Below are positions 28,160 through 36,186 of a DNA stretch of 64,000 bases, piece by piece. Location: assembly GCF_963668085.1 (NCBI RefSeq), contig NZ_OY764058.1:372001-436000 (forward strand), given 5' to 3'. The position numbers and the translations under genes were made by a program. The stretch comes from an uncultured Ilyobacter sp. (GTDB lineage Bacteria; Fusobacteriota; Fusobacteriia; Fusobacteriales; Fusobacteriaceae). Positions within the stretch are counted from its first letter, which is position 1. Every line of letters begins with the position of its first letter. The notes under the pieces are model-generated. The model searched no databases. It was not told the origin of the DNA and saw only the letters and a program-made list of their open reading frames with translations.

Positions 28160-29080
28160 TTGAATAGATTGAAAACTAATTTTGTAGGTTTGGATTTGAA
28201 AAATCCCATAATGACAGCATCAGGATGCTTTGGGTTTGGGCTTGAGTATAAAGATTATTTTGATCCTAATGAGCTGGGAGCAGTAGTTGTAAAAGGTCTT
28301 ACTCTAGAGCCTAGAGATGGAAACTCTGGCACGAGGATAGCTGAAACTCCAGGAGGAATGTTAAACTCGGTGGGACTTGAAAACCCAGGGATAGACTACT
28401 TTGAAAATGTTATAACAAAAGAGATAGATGGGAAGATAACTAGTCCTATCATAACGAATATAAACGGAAGAACCATAGAGGAATATGTGGAGATAGCAAA
28501 GAGAGTTGAGAGTATAGAGGCTGTGAAGGCAATAGAGCTAAATATCTCGTGTCCCAATGTAAAAGACGGAGGCATGGCCTTTGGTGCCAGACCGGAAGTT
28601 GCCGGAGCGGTGACTAAGGCAGTAAAAGAGGTGACTTCTAAACCCGTCATAGTAAAGCTTTCTCCAAATGTAACAGACATAGTTGCAATTGCCAAGATTG
28701 TAGAGGAAAACGGGGCAGATGCAGTAGCTCTTATCAACACACTCCTGGGGATGTCTATCGATATAAAGAAAAAGAAGCCTGTTTTAGGGAATATATTCGG
28801 AGGACTTTCAGGTCCTGCGGTAAAGCCTGTGGCCCTTAGAATGATTTATCAGGTTTCTCAGGCAGTTAAAATCCCTGTACTGGGTATGGGAGGCATAAGC
28901 AATGTACAAGATGCCATAGAATTTCTTATGGCAGGAGCCTCTGCAATATCCCTAGGGACAGGAATATTTATGGATCCAATTCTTCCTGTGGAGATAAAAG
29001 AGGGCCTTGAAAAATACTGCCTTGAAAATAATCTTGATAATATATCTAAAATTGTAGGAGCGGCACACCCGAATAAATAA
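28160..29080 (+). CDS. pyrD: Dihydroorotate dehydrogenase B (NAD+), catalytic subunit
   Basis: A 306-residue FMN-binding class 1B dihydroorotate dehydrogenase. The N-terminus KNPIMTASGCFGFG, the active-site segment ELNISCPNVKDGG, and the phosphate-binding GMGGISN and SLGTGIF motifs are present. It acts with PyrK in the cytoplasm, oxidising dihydroorotate to orotate. The start is TTG at 28160, after GAGGGG; no in-frame ATG fits the family N-terminus. The gap to pyrK is 19 bases. Confidence 0.96.
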   Translation: MNRLKTNFVGLDLKNPIMTASGCFGFGLEYKDYFDPNELGAVVVKGLTLEPRDGNSGTRIAETPGGMLNSVGLENPGIDYFENVITKEIDGKITSPIITNINGRTIEEYVEIAKRVESIEAVKAIELNISCPNVKDGGMAFGARPEVAGAVTKAVKEVTSKPVIVKLSPNVTDIVAIAKIVEENGADAVALINTLLGMSIDIKKKKPVLGNIFGGLSGPAVKPVALRMIYQVSQAVKIPVLGMGGISNVQDAIEFLMAGASAISLGTGIFMDPILPVEIKEGLEKYCLENNLDNISKIVGAAHPNK

Positions 29081-29120
29081 TCTAAGTAAGAGAAATAATG
29101 AATAAGTTAGGGGGAATAAA

Positions 29121-29840
29121 ATGAATGCTAAAGACAGACTTATAGTGGCACTAGACTTTCCAACAATAGAGGAGGCAAAGGGCCTCGTAGAAATCTTAGG
29201 AGACTCTGTCTCTGTATATAAGGTAGGACTTGAGATGTTTCTAAACTCTAAGGGAGAAGCTGTGGATTATCTTAGCTCTCTTGGGAAAAAAGTATTCTTA
29301 GATCTTAAGTTTCACGACATACCAAATACAACTATGATGGCGTCTGTCTTTGCAGCAAAACAGAATGTCTTTATGTTTAATGTTCATGCTGCAGGTGGAA
29401 GAAAGATGATGAAGAGTGTTTCTGAAGAGGTGAAGAAGATAAATCCAGATGCTCTTGCTATCGCTGTAACTGTCCTCACAAGTTTCTCTGACGATGAGAT
29501 AAAAGAACTTTATAAAACTGAGCAGTCAATAAAAGAACTTGCAATGCACTGGGCAAAGGTAACCAAAGAAAGCGGGATGGACGGAGTTGTCTGCTCTCCT
29601 TGGGAAGCATCGGCTATAAAAGAAGAGTGCGGAAAAGACTTCAAAACAATCTGTCCAGGGGTAAGACCTAAATGGGCAGCGGCAAATGACCAGCAGAGGA
29701 TAATGACTCCTAAAAATGCCATATTAAATGGATGTGACTTTCTGGTGGTAGGAAGGCCTATAACCAAGGCTGACGATCCTGTAAAGGCGGCAGGGCTTGT
29801 CTTAGAGGAGATAAAAGAAGGACTGGCTGAGGTATGCTGA
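29121..29840 (+). CDS. pyrF: Orotidine 5'-phosphate decarboxylase
   Basis: A 239-residue TIM-barrel OMP decarboxylase, the last step to UMP. It carries DRLIVALDFPT at the start, the catalytic FLDLKFHDIPNT motif (Lys-Asp tetrad), CPGVRPKWA and VVGRPITKADDP. The last seven bases overlap the pyrC start, indicating coupling. The start has GGGGG upstream. Confidence 0.97.
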   Translation: MNAKDRLIVALDFPTIEEAKGLVEILGDSVSVYKVGLEMFLNSKGEAVDYLSSLGKKVFLDLKFHDIPNTTMMASVFAAKQNVFMFNVHAAGGRKMMKSVSEEVKKINPDALAIAVTVLTSFSDDEIKELYKTEQSIKELAMHWAKVTKESGMDGVVCSPWEASAIKEECGKDFKTICPGVRPKWAAANDQQRIMTPKNAILNGCDFLVVGRPITKADDPVKAAGLVLEEIKEGLAEVC

Positions 29841-31090
29841 TAAAAAATGCCAGGCTGGTACTGGAAAAGGGAGAAGAGGCTCTGAGAGATATATTGGTGT
29901 CAGATGGGAAAATTGCAGAGATATCTCCGGAGATAGGTATAGAGGATGCAATAAATAAAATATTTAAAGAAAACAGTCACCTTGTAAAGATGGATTACCT
30001 TGACCTCGAGGGGAGATACCTCATCCCCGGAGTAGTAGATCCTCATGTTCATATGAGAGATCCAGGATTGACTCACAAAGAGGGTGCAACAACTGGATCT
30101 ATGGCATGTGCTAAAGGCGGGGTTACGACCTTTATAGATATGCCTAATACAATTCCAGCAACTATTACAGAGGAAGCCCTTGATGACAAAAGAGGGATAT
30201 TTAAAAATAAGACTTATGTGGATTATGGTTTTCACTTTGGTGCCGCTGGTGATAATAACAGCCAGGAAATAAAAAGTGTAAAAAATATAGCTTCAACAAA
30301 GGTATTTCTTAATATATCAACAGGTAAGATGATGTTGGAAAATGATGAAATTTTAAATGACATCTTTTCTACGTCTAAAATCGTAAGTGTACATGCTGAG
30401 GAAGATATGGTAAAGAAGGCCATATCTCTTTCTAGAAAAAACAAGAATGAACTGTACCTTTGTCATCTCTCTCTCGCAGAGGAAGTGGAAGAACTAAAAA
30501 AGGCAAAGGCTGAGGGAATGAAGGTCTATGGAGAGGTAACTCCACATCATCTTTTTCTGAATACAACTCACAGAGATCAAAACGAAGAGAGTAAAAAACT
30601 GCTCGTAATGAAACCTGAGCTAAAAAGCAGTGATGACAATGAGTGTCTGTGGAAAGCTCTGAACAATGGAATAATAGATACAGTGGGAACTGATCATGCT
30701 CCTCACCTTTTATCTGAAAAAATGGAAAAGACTACCTTCGGGATTCCAGGAGTAGAACATTCTTTGGAAATGATGCTAAGAGGTCTAAAGGAAGGGAAAA
30801 TTAGCATGAAAAGGCTTATAGAGGTTATGAGTGAAAATCCTGCCAAAATCTTTAATATAAAAAACAAGGGGAAAATAGAAGTTGGATATGACGCTGATTT
30901 TGTAGAGTTAGATATGGAGAAAGAGAGAATCATTGAAAGAAAAGAAGTAGTATCTAAATGTGGATGGAGCCCTTATGAAGGACTGAAAACAGGAGGAACT
31001 GTGCTGACAACTATCGTCAGAGGCGAGATAGTATATAAAAATGGAAACTTTAAAAATAAAATCGGAAGGGAAGTGGAATTTAATGGATAG
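29834..31090 (+). CDS. pyrC: Dihydroorotase
   Basis: A 418-residue class I (PyrC/AllB amidohydrolase) dihydroorotase that closes carbamoyl aspartate to dihydroorotate. Metal ligands are in DPHVHMRDPG (about 71-80) and VHAEEDM; the active-site aspartate region is GTDHAPH. It starts within pyrF (ATGCTGA overlap) and ends within pyrE. A few residues (27-54) extend a loop relative to short homologues. Gene identity is clear. Confidence 0.95.
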   Translation: MLIKNARLVLEKGEEALRDILVSDGKIAEISPEIGIEDAINKIFKENSHLVKMDYLDLEGRYLIPGVVDPHVHMRDPGLTHKEGATTGSMACAKGGVTTFIDMPNTIPATITEEALDDKRGIFKNKTYVDYGFHFGAAGDNNSQEIKSVKNIASTKVFLNISTGKMMLENDEILNDIFSTSKIVSVHAEEDMVKKAISLSRKNKNELYLCHLSLAEEVEELKKAKAEGMKVYGEVTPHHLFLNTTHRDQNEESKKLLVMKPELKSSDDNECLWKALNNGIIDTVGTDHAPHLLSEKMEKTTFGIPGVEHSLEMMLRGLKEGKISMKRLIEVMSENPAKIFNIKNKGKIEVGYDADFVELDMEKERIIERKEVVSKCGWSPYEGLKTGGTVLTTIVRGEIVYKNGNFKNKIGREVEFNG

Positions 31091-31706
31091 AGCAAAACAA
31101 GTAGCAAAAGTACTTTTAGATACAGAGGCAGTGAGGTTAAATGTAAAGGAACCTTTTACATATGTATCTGGAATCAAGAGCCCTATTTACTGCGACAACA
31201 GGAAGGTGATTGGTTATCCAGAAGGGAGAAAGATAGTTGTAGAAGGTTTTGTAGAACTTCTCAAAAATAAAGACTACGATGTAGTTGCAGGTACTGCAAC
31301 AGCAGGAATACCTTGGGCAGCATTTATAGCCGAAAAACTTGATAAACCTATGTCCTATATAAGGTCTAAGAAAAAAGAGCACGGAGCAGGGAAGCAGATT
31401 GAAGGGGCAGACCTAGAAGGAAAGAGAGTAATAGTAATAGAAGACCTTATCTCTACAGGCGGAAGTTCTATAAAGGCTGTAGAGGCAGCTAGAGAAGCTG
31501 GGGCAGCCCATGTGGAAGTCTTGGCAATATTTTCTTATGAGTTTGAAAAAGCTGCTAAGAGTTTTGAAGAGGCAAAATGTGAGTGCCAAACAATATCTAG
31601 TTTTTCAACTCTTATAGATCTTGCAGAAAATGATAACTATCTAAATTCTGAAGAAGCTGAAATCGCTATGAAATGGAATAAAAATCCCAACCAGTGGGGT
31701 AGATAA
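31083..31706 (+). CDS. pyrE: Orotate phosphoribosyltransferase
   Basis: A 207-residue enzyme converting orotate and PRPP to OMP. The PRPP-binding loop is VIVIEDLISTGGSS, and the flexible catalytic loop is RSKKKEHGAGKQIEG. An upstream in-frame ATG at 31041 lies deep inside pyrC; the ATG at 31083, overlapping the pyrC stop by eight bases and preceded by GGAAGTGG, is chosen. It is the last gene of the pyr operon. No strong terminator follows; the ilv promoter begins 34 bases later. Confidence 0.95.
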   Translation: MDRAKQVAKVLLDTEAVRLNVKEPFTYVSGIKSPIYCDNRKVIGYPEGRKIVVEGFVELLKNKDYDVVAGTATAGIPWAAFIAEKLDKPMSYIRSKKKEHGAGKQIEGADLEGKRVIVIEDLISTGGSSIKAVEAAREAGAAHVEVLAIFSYEFEKAAKSFEEAKCECQTISSFSTLIDLAENDNYLNSEEAEIAMKWNKNPNQWGR

Positions 31707-31740
31707 TTGAAGGAAATACCGATTGATTGTTTAAAAATCG

Positions 31741-31769
31741 TTGACAAATGGACAAAATTACTATATGAT
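31741..31769 (+). promoter_or_regulatory. Promoter of the ilv leader
   Basis: TTGACA (31741-31746), 17-base spacer, TATGAT (31764-31769). Transcription would begin near 31776. Confidence 0.78.
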
Positions 31770-31804
31770 TAGTACTAATAAAAGCTATTTATAGGAGAAA
31801 TAAT

Positions 31805-31870
31805 ATGACTTTTAATAGATTTGAATATAAATTTTTTCTCATTATCATACTGATTTGCTCTCAGGTTTAA
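31805..31870 (+). CDS. ilvBN leader peptide
   Basis: A 21-residue frame after AGGAG (ATG 31805) containing the run FFLIIILI followed by CSQV and a TAA stop. The cluster of Leu and Ile codons (31838-31855) lies directly before the first RNA pairing segment, as expected of a ribosome-mediated attenuator of branched-chain amino acid genes. No homology to E. coli IlvL is claimed. Confidence 0.85.
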   Translation: MTFNRFEYKFFLIIILICSQV

Positions 31871-32001
31871 ACTTTGTAAAAACGAAAGTTTTTTACATGC
31901 GAAGTTTGAGCCCTGTTTTGATCCTCATAAAAAAGGCTTGAGCTGAGAGTTAACAATGAATCAAAACAAGCTTGAGCCATCTGGTTTAAGCTTTTTTTTT
32001 T
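31864..32001 (+). promoter_or_regulatory. ilvBN transcription attenuator with five alternately pairing segments
   Basis: Segments A GGTTTAAACTT (31864-31874), B AAGTTTGAGCC (31902-31912), C GGCTTGAGCT (31935-31944), D AAGCTTGAGCC (31968-31978) and E GGTTTAAGCTT (31983-31993). Each neighbour pair (A:B, B:C, C:D, D:E) can form a 10-11 pair stem if G-U pairs are allowed. D:E plus the T-run (31992-32001) is an intrinsic terminator. A ribosome finishing the leader peptide covers A, so B:C and D:E form and transcription stops. A ribosome stalled at the Leu/Ile run leaves A free, so A:B and C:D form and E stays single. Confidence 0.85.
31968..32001 (+). terminator. Terminator stem of the ilv attenuator
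   Basis: AAGCTTGAGCC (31968-31978) with GGTTTAAGCTT (31983-31993), ATCT loop, 11 pairs including two G-U, then a T-run to 32001. Confidence 0.88.
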
Positions 32002-32114
32002 AGGGAGATAATTGAGTTAGTTTGTCATTCATTCTGATAAATTTAAATAGCATTTGGTATTAAAGCAAAGTCTAGCAACGAAGAAGTAGTTAAACATGGG
32101 GGTGGGAGATACAG

Positions 32115-33800
32115 ATGAGTTATAAGAGTTTTATAAAAGGGTCAAGAATTGTATTGGAAGTTTTGAAAAGGATGGGAGTAAAGGATATATTTGGATATCC
32201 TGGAGGAGCAGTCATTCCAATTTACGATGCTTTTTATGATTTTGATGGGATAAAACACTATCTATCAAGGCATGAGCAGGGTGCCACTCATGCTGCAGAC
32301 GGATATGCAAGGACTACTGGTAAAACCGGGGTATGCATAGCAACGTCCGGGCCGGGGGCCACAAATACAGTCACAGGAATAATGACTGCCTATATGGATT
32401 CTGTGCCTCTTTTGGTAATAACAGGACAAGTTCCCACTAGTTTTTTAGGAAGAGATTCATTTCAAGAGTCGGATATACTAGGGATAACATCGCCAATCAC
32501 AAAACATAATTATCTTGTAAAAAATATAGAAGAGCTTCCAGGGATTCTAAAAGAAGCCTATGCTCTTACTAAAAAAGGAAGACCGGGACCTGTACTTATT
32601 GATATTCCAAAAGATATACAGATGCAGGAGATCTCAGTAGAAAAGTTTGAAGAATTATATGCAATTCACTGTGAGTATGTGGGAAATAAATATCCTAAAA
32701 AATATACAGCAAAAGATATCAATTCTGCTGTGGAACTTATAAAAAATGCCAACCAGCCTGTATTTATTATCGGCGGAGGGGTCATGAACGCAGGGGCGGC
32801 AGAAGAAACTCAAAAGCTACTATCAAAAATAAAGGCTCCTAGTGTAGCCACTTTGATGGGCCTAGGGGGAGTTCCTCATAATTTCCCAGGACACATGGGA
32901 ATGATAGGTATGCACGGAAAGGTATGGGCCAACAGATGTGTAAATGAGGCAGATTTAGTTGTTTCTCTTGGAATGAGATTTGATGACAGAATTGTTGGGG
33001 ATCCGGAAAAATTTGCTCCCCATGCTAAAAAAATACACGTAGATATTGATGCAGCGGAAATAAATAAAAATGTCAAAATTGATCTTCCACTTGTAGGGGA
33101 CGCTAAAGATGTATTAGAGGACCTTCTCAATGCAGGTATAGAGGCTGATTTTACTGAGTGGATGGAGAAATGTGAATCCTATATACTAGATGAAGGTTCA
33201 CAAGGGGATTGCCTGAATCAGGTAAGTGCAATAAAGTACCTAGGAGAGATTTTACCAGATACCAGCATAGTAGTAACTGACGTGGGACAGCATCAGATGT
33301 TTACAGCTCAACACTTTAAATTTAAACAGCCTCTTTCTTTTTGTACATCTGGAGGAGCTGGTACCATGGGATATGGACTTCCTGCAGCTATAGGGGCACA
33401 GGTAGGGAATCCAGATAAAAGGGTAATCTCGATCATAGGAGACGGTGGATTCCAGATGAATCAGCAGGAGCTTATTGTTCTCAAGCAGTACCACCTTCCT
33501 GTAAAGATCTTTATATTAAATAATGGGACATTAGGAATGGTTAGACAATGGCAGGAACTTTTTAATCAAAAGAGATATTCTGAGGTTATTCTGGATGTGA
33601 ATCCTGATTTTGTAAAACTTGCTGAGGCAAATGGATTAAGAGGGGTAAGGGTCAACAGTGTAGAGGAATTAAAACAGATCGAAGCGATGATAAATGATGA
33701 CCAGCCGCTTCTTGTGGATGTGGTAGTTCCTAGAGATTGCAATGTATATCCGATAATACCAGCAGGGAAGTCTTTTTCAGAAACGATAATAGGGGAGTGA
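32115..33800 (+). CDS. ilvB: Acetolactate synthase large subunit
   Basis: A 561-residue thiamine-diphosphate enzyme of valine/leucine/isoleucine synthesis. It begins GSRIVLEVLKRMGVKDIFGY; the catalytic glutamate is in SRHEQGATHAADGYAR, and the ThDP/Mg motif is GDGGFQMNQQEL through LNNGTLGMVRQWQELF. The FAD-binding middle domain is also present, typical of anabolic AHAS. It follows the attenuator and precedes its regulatory subunit by five bases. RBS GGTGGGAGA. Confidence 0.97.
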   Translation: MSYKSFIKGSRIVLEVLKRMGVKDIFGYPGGAVIPIYDAFYDFDGIKHYLSRHEQGATHAADGYARTTGKTGVCIATSGPGATNTVTGIMTAYMDSVPLLVITGQVPTSFLGRDSFQESDILGITSPITKHNYLVKNIEELPGILKEAYALTKKGRPGPVLIDIPKDIQMQEISVEKFEELYAIHCEYVGNKYPKKYTAKDINSAVELIKNANQPVFIIGGGVMNAGAAEETQKLLSKIKAPSVATLMGLGGVPHNFPGHMGMIGMHGKVWANRCVNEADLVVSLGMRFDDRIVGDPEKFAPHAKKIHVDIDAAEINKNVKIDLPLVGDAKDVLEDLLNAGIEADFTEWMEKCESYILDEGSQGDCLNQVSAIKYLGEILPDTSIVVTDVGQHQMFTAQHFKFKQPLSFCTSGGAGTMGYGLPAAIGAQVGNPDKRVISIIGDGGFQMNQQELIVLKQYHLPVKIFILNNGTLGMVRQWQELFNQKRYSEVILDVNPDFVKLAEANGLRGVRVNSVEELKQIEAMINDDQPLLVDVVVPRDCNVYPIIPAGKSFSETIIGE

Positions 33801-33805
33801 ATGGG

Positions 33806-34291
33806 ATGAAATACAGGGAAATACTTATAATAATGAACAATAAACCGGGAGTTTTAAGTAAAATATCGGGATTATTTCAAAAGAGGGGAATCAATATAGA
33901 AACAATCACTGCAGGGGAAAGTTATCCTGCAGACCTTGTGAGAATGACTGTGTGTGGAAACTGGGACGAGTACACCGTACACCAGATAATGGCTCAGGCA
34001 GAAAAACTTTTTGATGTGAGATTTGTAAAAGAGTTTGACGATAAAAATAGTGTGGACAGGGAGTTGGCACTTATTAAATTGAAGGCCGATGACTCTAGAA
34101 GAGCTGAAATAATGCAGGTAACGACAATATATAGGGGAAATATTGTAGATGTAGGAAGAGAGAGCCTTATAATAGAGATCACTGGCGGGAAAGATAAAAT
34201 CGCAGGTTTTCTTGACTATGTAGAAACTTTTGGGATTTTAGAAGTTGCTAGAACTGGAGTAACAAGCATGACAAGAGGAAGTGAAATGTAA
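33806..34291 (+). CDS. ilvN: Acetolactate synthase small (regulatory) subunit
   Basis: A 161-residue ACT-domain regulatory subunit: ILIIMNNKPGVLSKISGLFQ with RGINIETITAG at the N-terminus, and a C-terminal half ending EVARTGVTSMTRG. It gives valine feedback to IlvB. An open frame extends upstream to 33737 inside ilvB, but the ATG at 33806, after AGGGGAG, matches the family start. It ends the ilv operon; no ilvC or ilvD is nearby. Confidence 0.96.
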   Translation: MKYREILIIMNNKPGVLSKISGLFQKRGINIETITAGESYPADLVRMTVCGNWDEYTVHQIMAQAEKLFDVRFVKEFDDKNSVDRELALIKLKADDSRRAEIMQVTTIYRGNIVDVGRESLIIEITGGKDKIAGFLDYVETFGILEVARTGVTSMTRGSEM

Positions 34292-34300
34292 TTTTAAATA

Positions 34301-34341
34301 AAAAATCACGGGGTCTAAGCTAAGACTACCGTGATTTTTTT
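34301..34341. terminator. Bidirectional terminator after ilvN
   Basis: AAAAATCACGG (34301-34311) pairs with CCGTGATTTTT (34329-34339), with an inner GTCT/AGAC helix. A-run on the left and T-run on the right allow use on both strands. Confidence 0.85.
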
Positions 34342-34663
34342 ATTTGTGATTTTTATTTTTGAAATAAAAATTGAAAACCCGTTTCCTTATAATAGGTATT
34401 TTTTTGAAATTTATTCTGGGATGTTTACTTGTTATAGACCTAAAAAAAATGTAGGTATATGTAGTAAAAGGAAGGGGAAAAAAAACCATAATATAGGGAA
34501 TAAGAGACTTTTTTCTCATCTTCTGTGTCTTAAATTTTTTTGTTCCCATCTTTCCAAGCCATATATTCTGACTAAGAGCCCCTATACCCCCAACTAGAAT
34601 GATGGCAATAGACAAAACTAATGTAGAATCTGTTATTATTATAAGAATTCTCTTTATATCCAT
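34340..34663 (-). CDS. Hypothetical small membrane protein
   Basis: No family recognised. The predicted 107-residue product has one clear membrane segment near the start (RILIIITDSTLVLSIAIILV, then GGIGAL) followed by a very basic region. Support for it being real: GAGGTG stands eight to nine bases before the ATG, and the frame ends exactly at a terminator that works on this strand. Against: the C-terminal half is low-complexity and rich in K, N and F. It may be a degraded remnant. It lies 107 bases downstream of the flavin oxidoreductase gene in the same direction. Confidence 0.4.
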   Translation of the reverse strand: MDIKRILIIITDSTLVLSIAIILVGGIGALSQNIWLGKMGTKKFKTQKMRKKSLIPYIMVFFPLPFTTYTYIFFRSITSKHPRINFKKIPIIRKRVFNFYFKNKNHK

Positions 34664-34769
34664 AGGTCCACACCTCTTAACGGTATAGGTTTTGTAAAAA
34701 TTATATTAAAGTTATTTACTGATAATTGATAAGATTCCTTTTATATATACAAGAATCAGTCGAAAAAAT

Positions 34770-35732
34770 TTATTTCTTAAAGAGCAGACTTTTTCTTCTC
34801 TTAAATTGCTTTTTTGCCCATCTCATCCAATGGGGCCTTGCAATGAGACCTCTTCCTATGGCCACAAAATCTAAATAACCGTTTTCGATAAGCCAACTGG
34901 CATCTTTTTCGGTCTTTATTTTCCTCACTCCTATAACAGGTATATCTACATGTTTTTTTATCTCTGTACCTAGATATATAACCCAGTCGAGGGGAAATTC
35001 TTCTGGCAGATCAATTTTTATCTCAGACTTATAGGCGGGGTCTGGTACACCGCTAGAAACATGTAAGAGATCCACCCCTATACTCTCTAAATATCTAGCT
35101 ATTTCCACGCCATCCTCTAGATGAGGTTCATTGCCACCCATTCTATAGGCGAGGATAAAATCTTCGTCAAAAAGGTCTCTGGTGCGTTCTATGAGCTCTT
35201 TGTTAAAGTACATCCTCTTTTGAAAATTTCCTCCGTATTTATCTTTACGAGTGTTCCAAAGACGTGAATTTAACTGTGAGAGAAGATAGGTGTGTGCCCC
35301 GTGAATCTCAATTCCGTCAAAGCCGCATTTTTTTGCTCGACGAAAGGCCTCTAAAAATTGATCTAATATATTATCAAGAACTTTTTCTTCCACAGTTGCT
35401 ATGTCTTCCTTAAAACCTGCATGGTGTATCTGTATTATTGCAGGGACATTCCATTTATGGCAGATTTTGGCTATTTCAGAAAGCCCTGGTATGAAACTGT
35501 CGTCCCATATTCCAATCTGATTTGGACGGAGTTTTCCATCAGAGGCTACACATGAAGCCTCAACAATTATTAGTCCCACTCCGTTTCTAGCCACGTCCTC
35601 GTACCAGTTTACAAGCTCTTTTGTGACAAGCCCGTCTTTTTTTACCAAGGAAAATCTCACCATAGGTGGAAGTACAATTCTGTTTTTTATATTTATATTT
35701 TTTATTTTATAAGGTGAGAAAATTGTATTCAT
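34770..35732 (-). CDS. NADH:flavin oxidoreductase, old yellow enzyme family
   Basis: A 320-residue FMN TIM-barrel enzyme. N-terminal IKNRIVLPPMVRFS, substrate-binding EIHGAHTYLLSQLNSRLWN and the C-terminal FMN-phosphate segment FVAIGRGLIARP are present. It lacks the cysteine cluster motif and the C-terminal FAD/NAD domains of 2,4-dienoyl-CoA reductase, so it is the short form. Family members reduce activated C=C bonds; the substrate here is unknown. The ATG follows a GGAGG-like stretch (TTGGAGGCAAC). Single gene. Confidence 0.88.
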   Translation of the reverse strand: MNTIFSPYKIKNINIKNRIVLPPMVRFSLVKKDGLVTKELVNWYEDVARNGVGLIIVEASCVASDGKLRPNQIGIWDDSFIPGLSEIAKICHKWNVPAIIQIHHAGFKEDIATVEEKVLDNILDQFLEAFRRAKKCGFDGIEIHGAHTYLLSQLNSRLWNTRKDKYGGNFQKRMYFNKELIERTRDLFDEDFILAYRMGGNEPHLEDGVEIARYLESIGVDLLHVSSGVPDPAYKSEIKIDLPEEFPLDWVIYLGTEIKKHVDIPVIGVRKIKTEKDASWLIENGYLDFVAIGRGLIARPHWMRWAKKQFKRRKSLLFKK

Positions 35733-36186
35733 GTTGCCTCCAATATTATTTAAAAACTTAATTTTAAAGATATTCTAAAATTTTACCAAAAAACTCGTAA
35801 AAAAACTAGAAAATAATATTCATAGGAGACAGATACATAACCACTATTCGATTGAAGGAAAATTAATTATTAGGGTACTTCTGGTTTTAGAAAATAATCA
35901 CTTTTAAATCCTCTACTTATATAGCTATTAAACCAACTTAAACTAGTTAATGCTCAAATTTATTAAAATATACATTTTTTACAAAAAATGGGCAACATAA
36001 AAATTGTATTTGGCTTAATATTTTTTATCAAGTTATAACATCTACAGTATTTAAGTCCTATAATTTATTAATATTAAATTTTTTTAAAAAAATAAAAATA
36101 ATAAATATTAAGAAGATTCAGATAAATTAAAAATTATGATATAATATGATGAATTTTTATATAAGATACATAAAAGGAGGAAAATA
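35733..36186. other. Divergent AT-rich intergenic region
   Basis: About 450 bases separating the flavin oxidoreductase gene (reverse) and the ABC-F gene (forward). Apart from the forward promoter listed separately, I see no gene, repeat or hairpin of note. Confidence 0.5.
36117..36145 (+). promoter_or_regulatory. Promoter of the ABC-F gene
   Basis: TTCAGA (36117-36122), 17-base spacer, TATAAT (36140-36145), 41 bases before the start codon. Confidence 0.6.

Noticed and set aside
34331..34597. Forward frame of 88 residues after ilvN
   Set aside because: It starts inside the ilvN terminator, has no ribosome binding site and overlaps the more plausible reverse frame.
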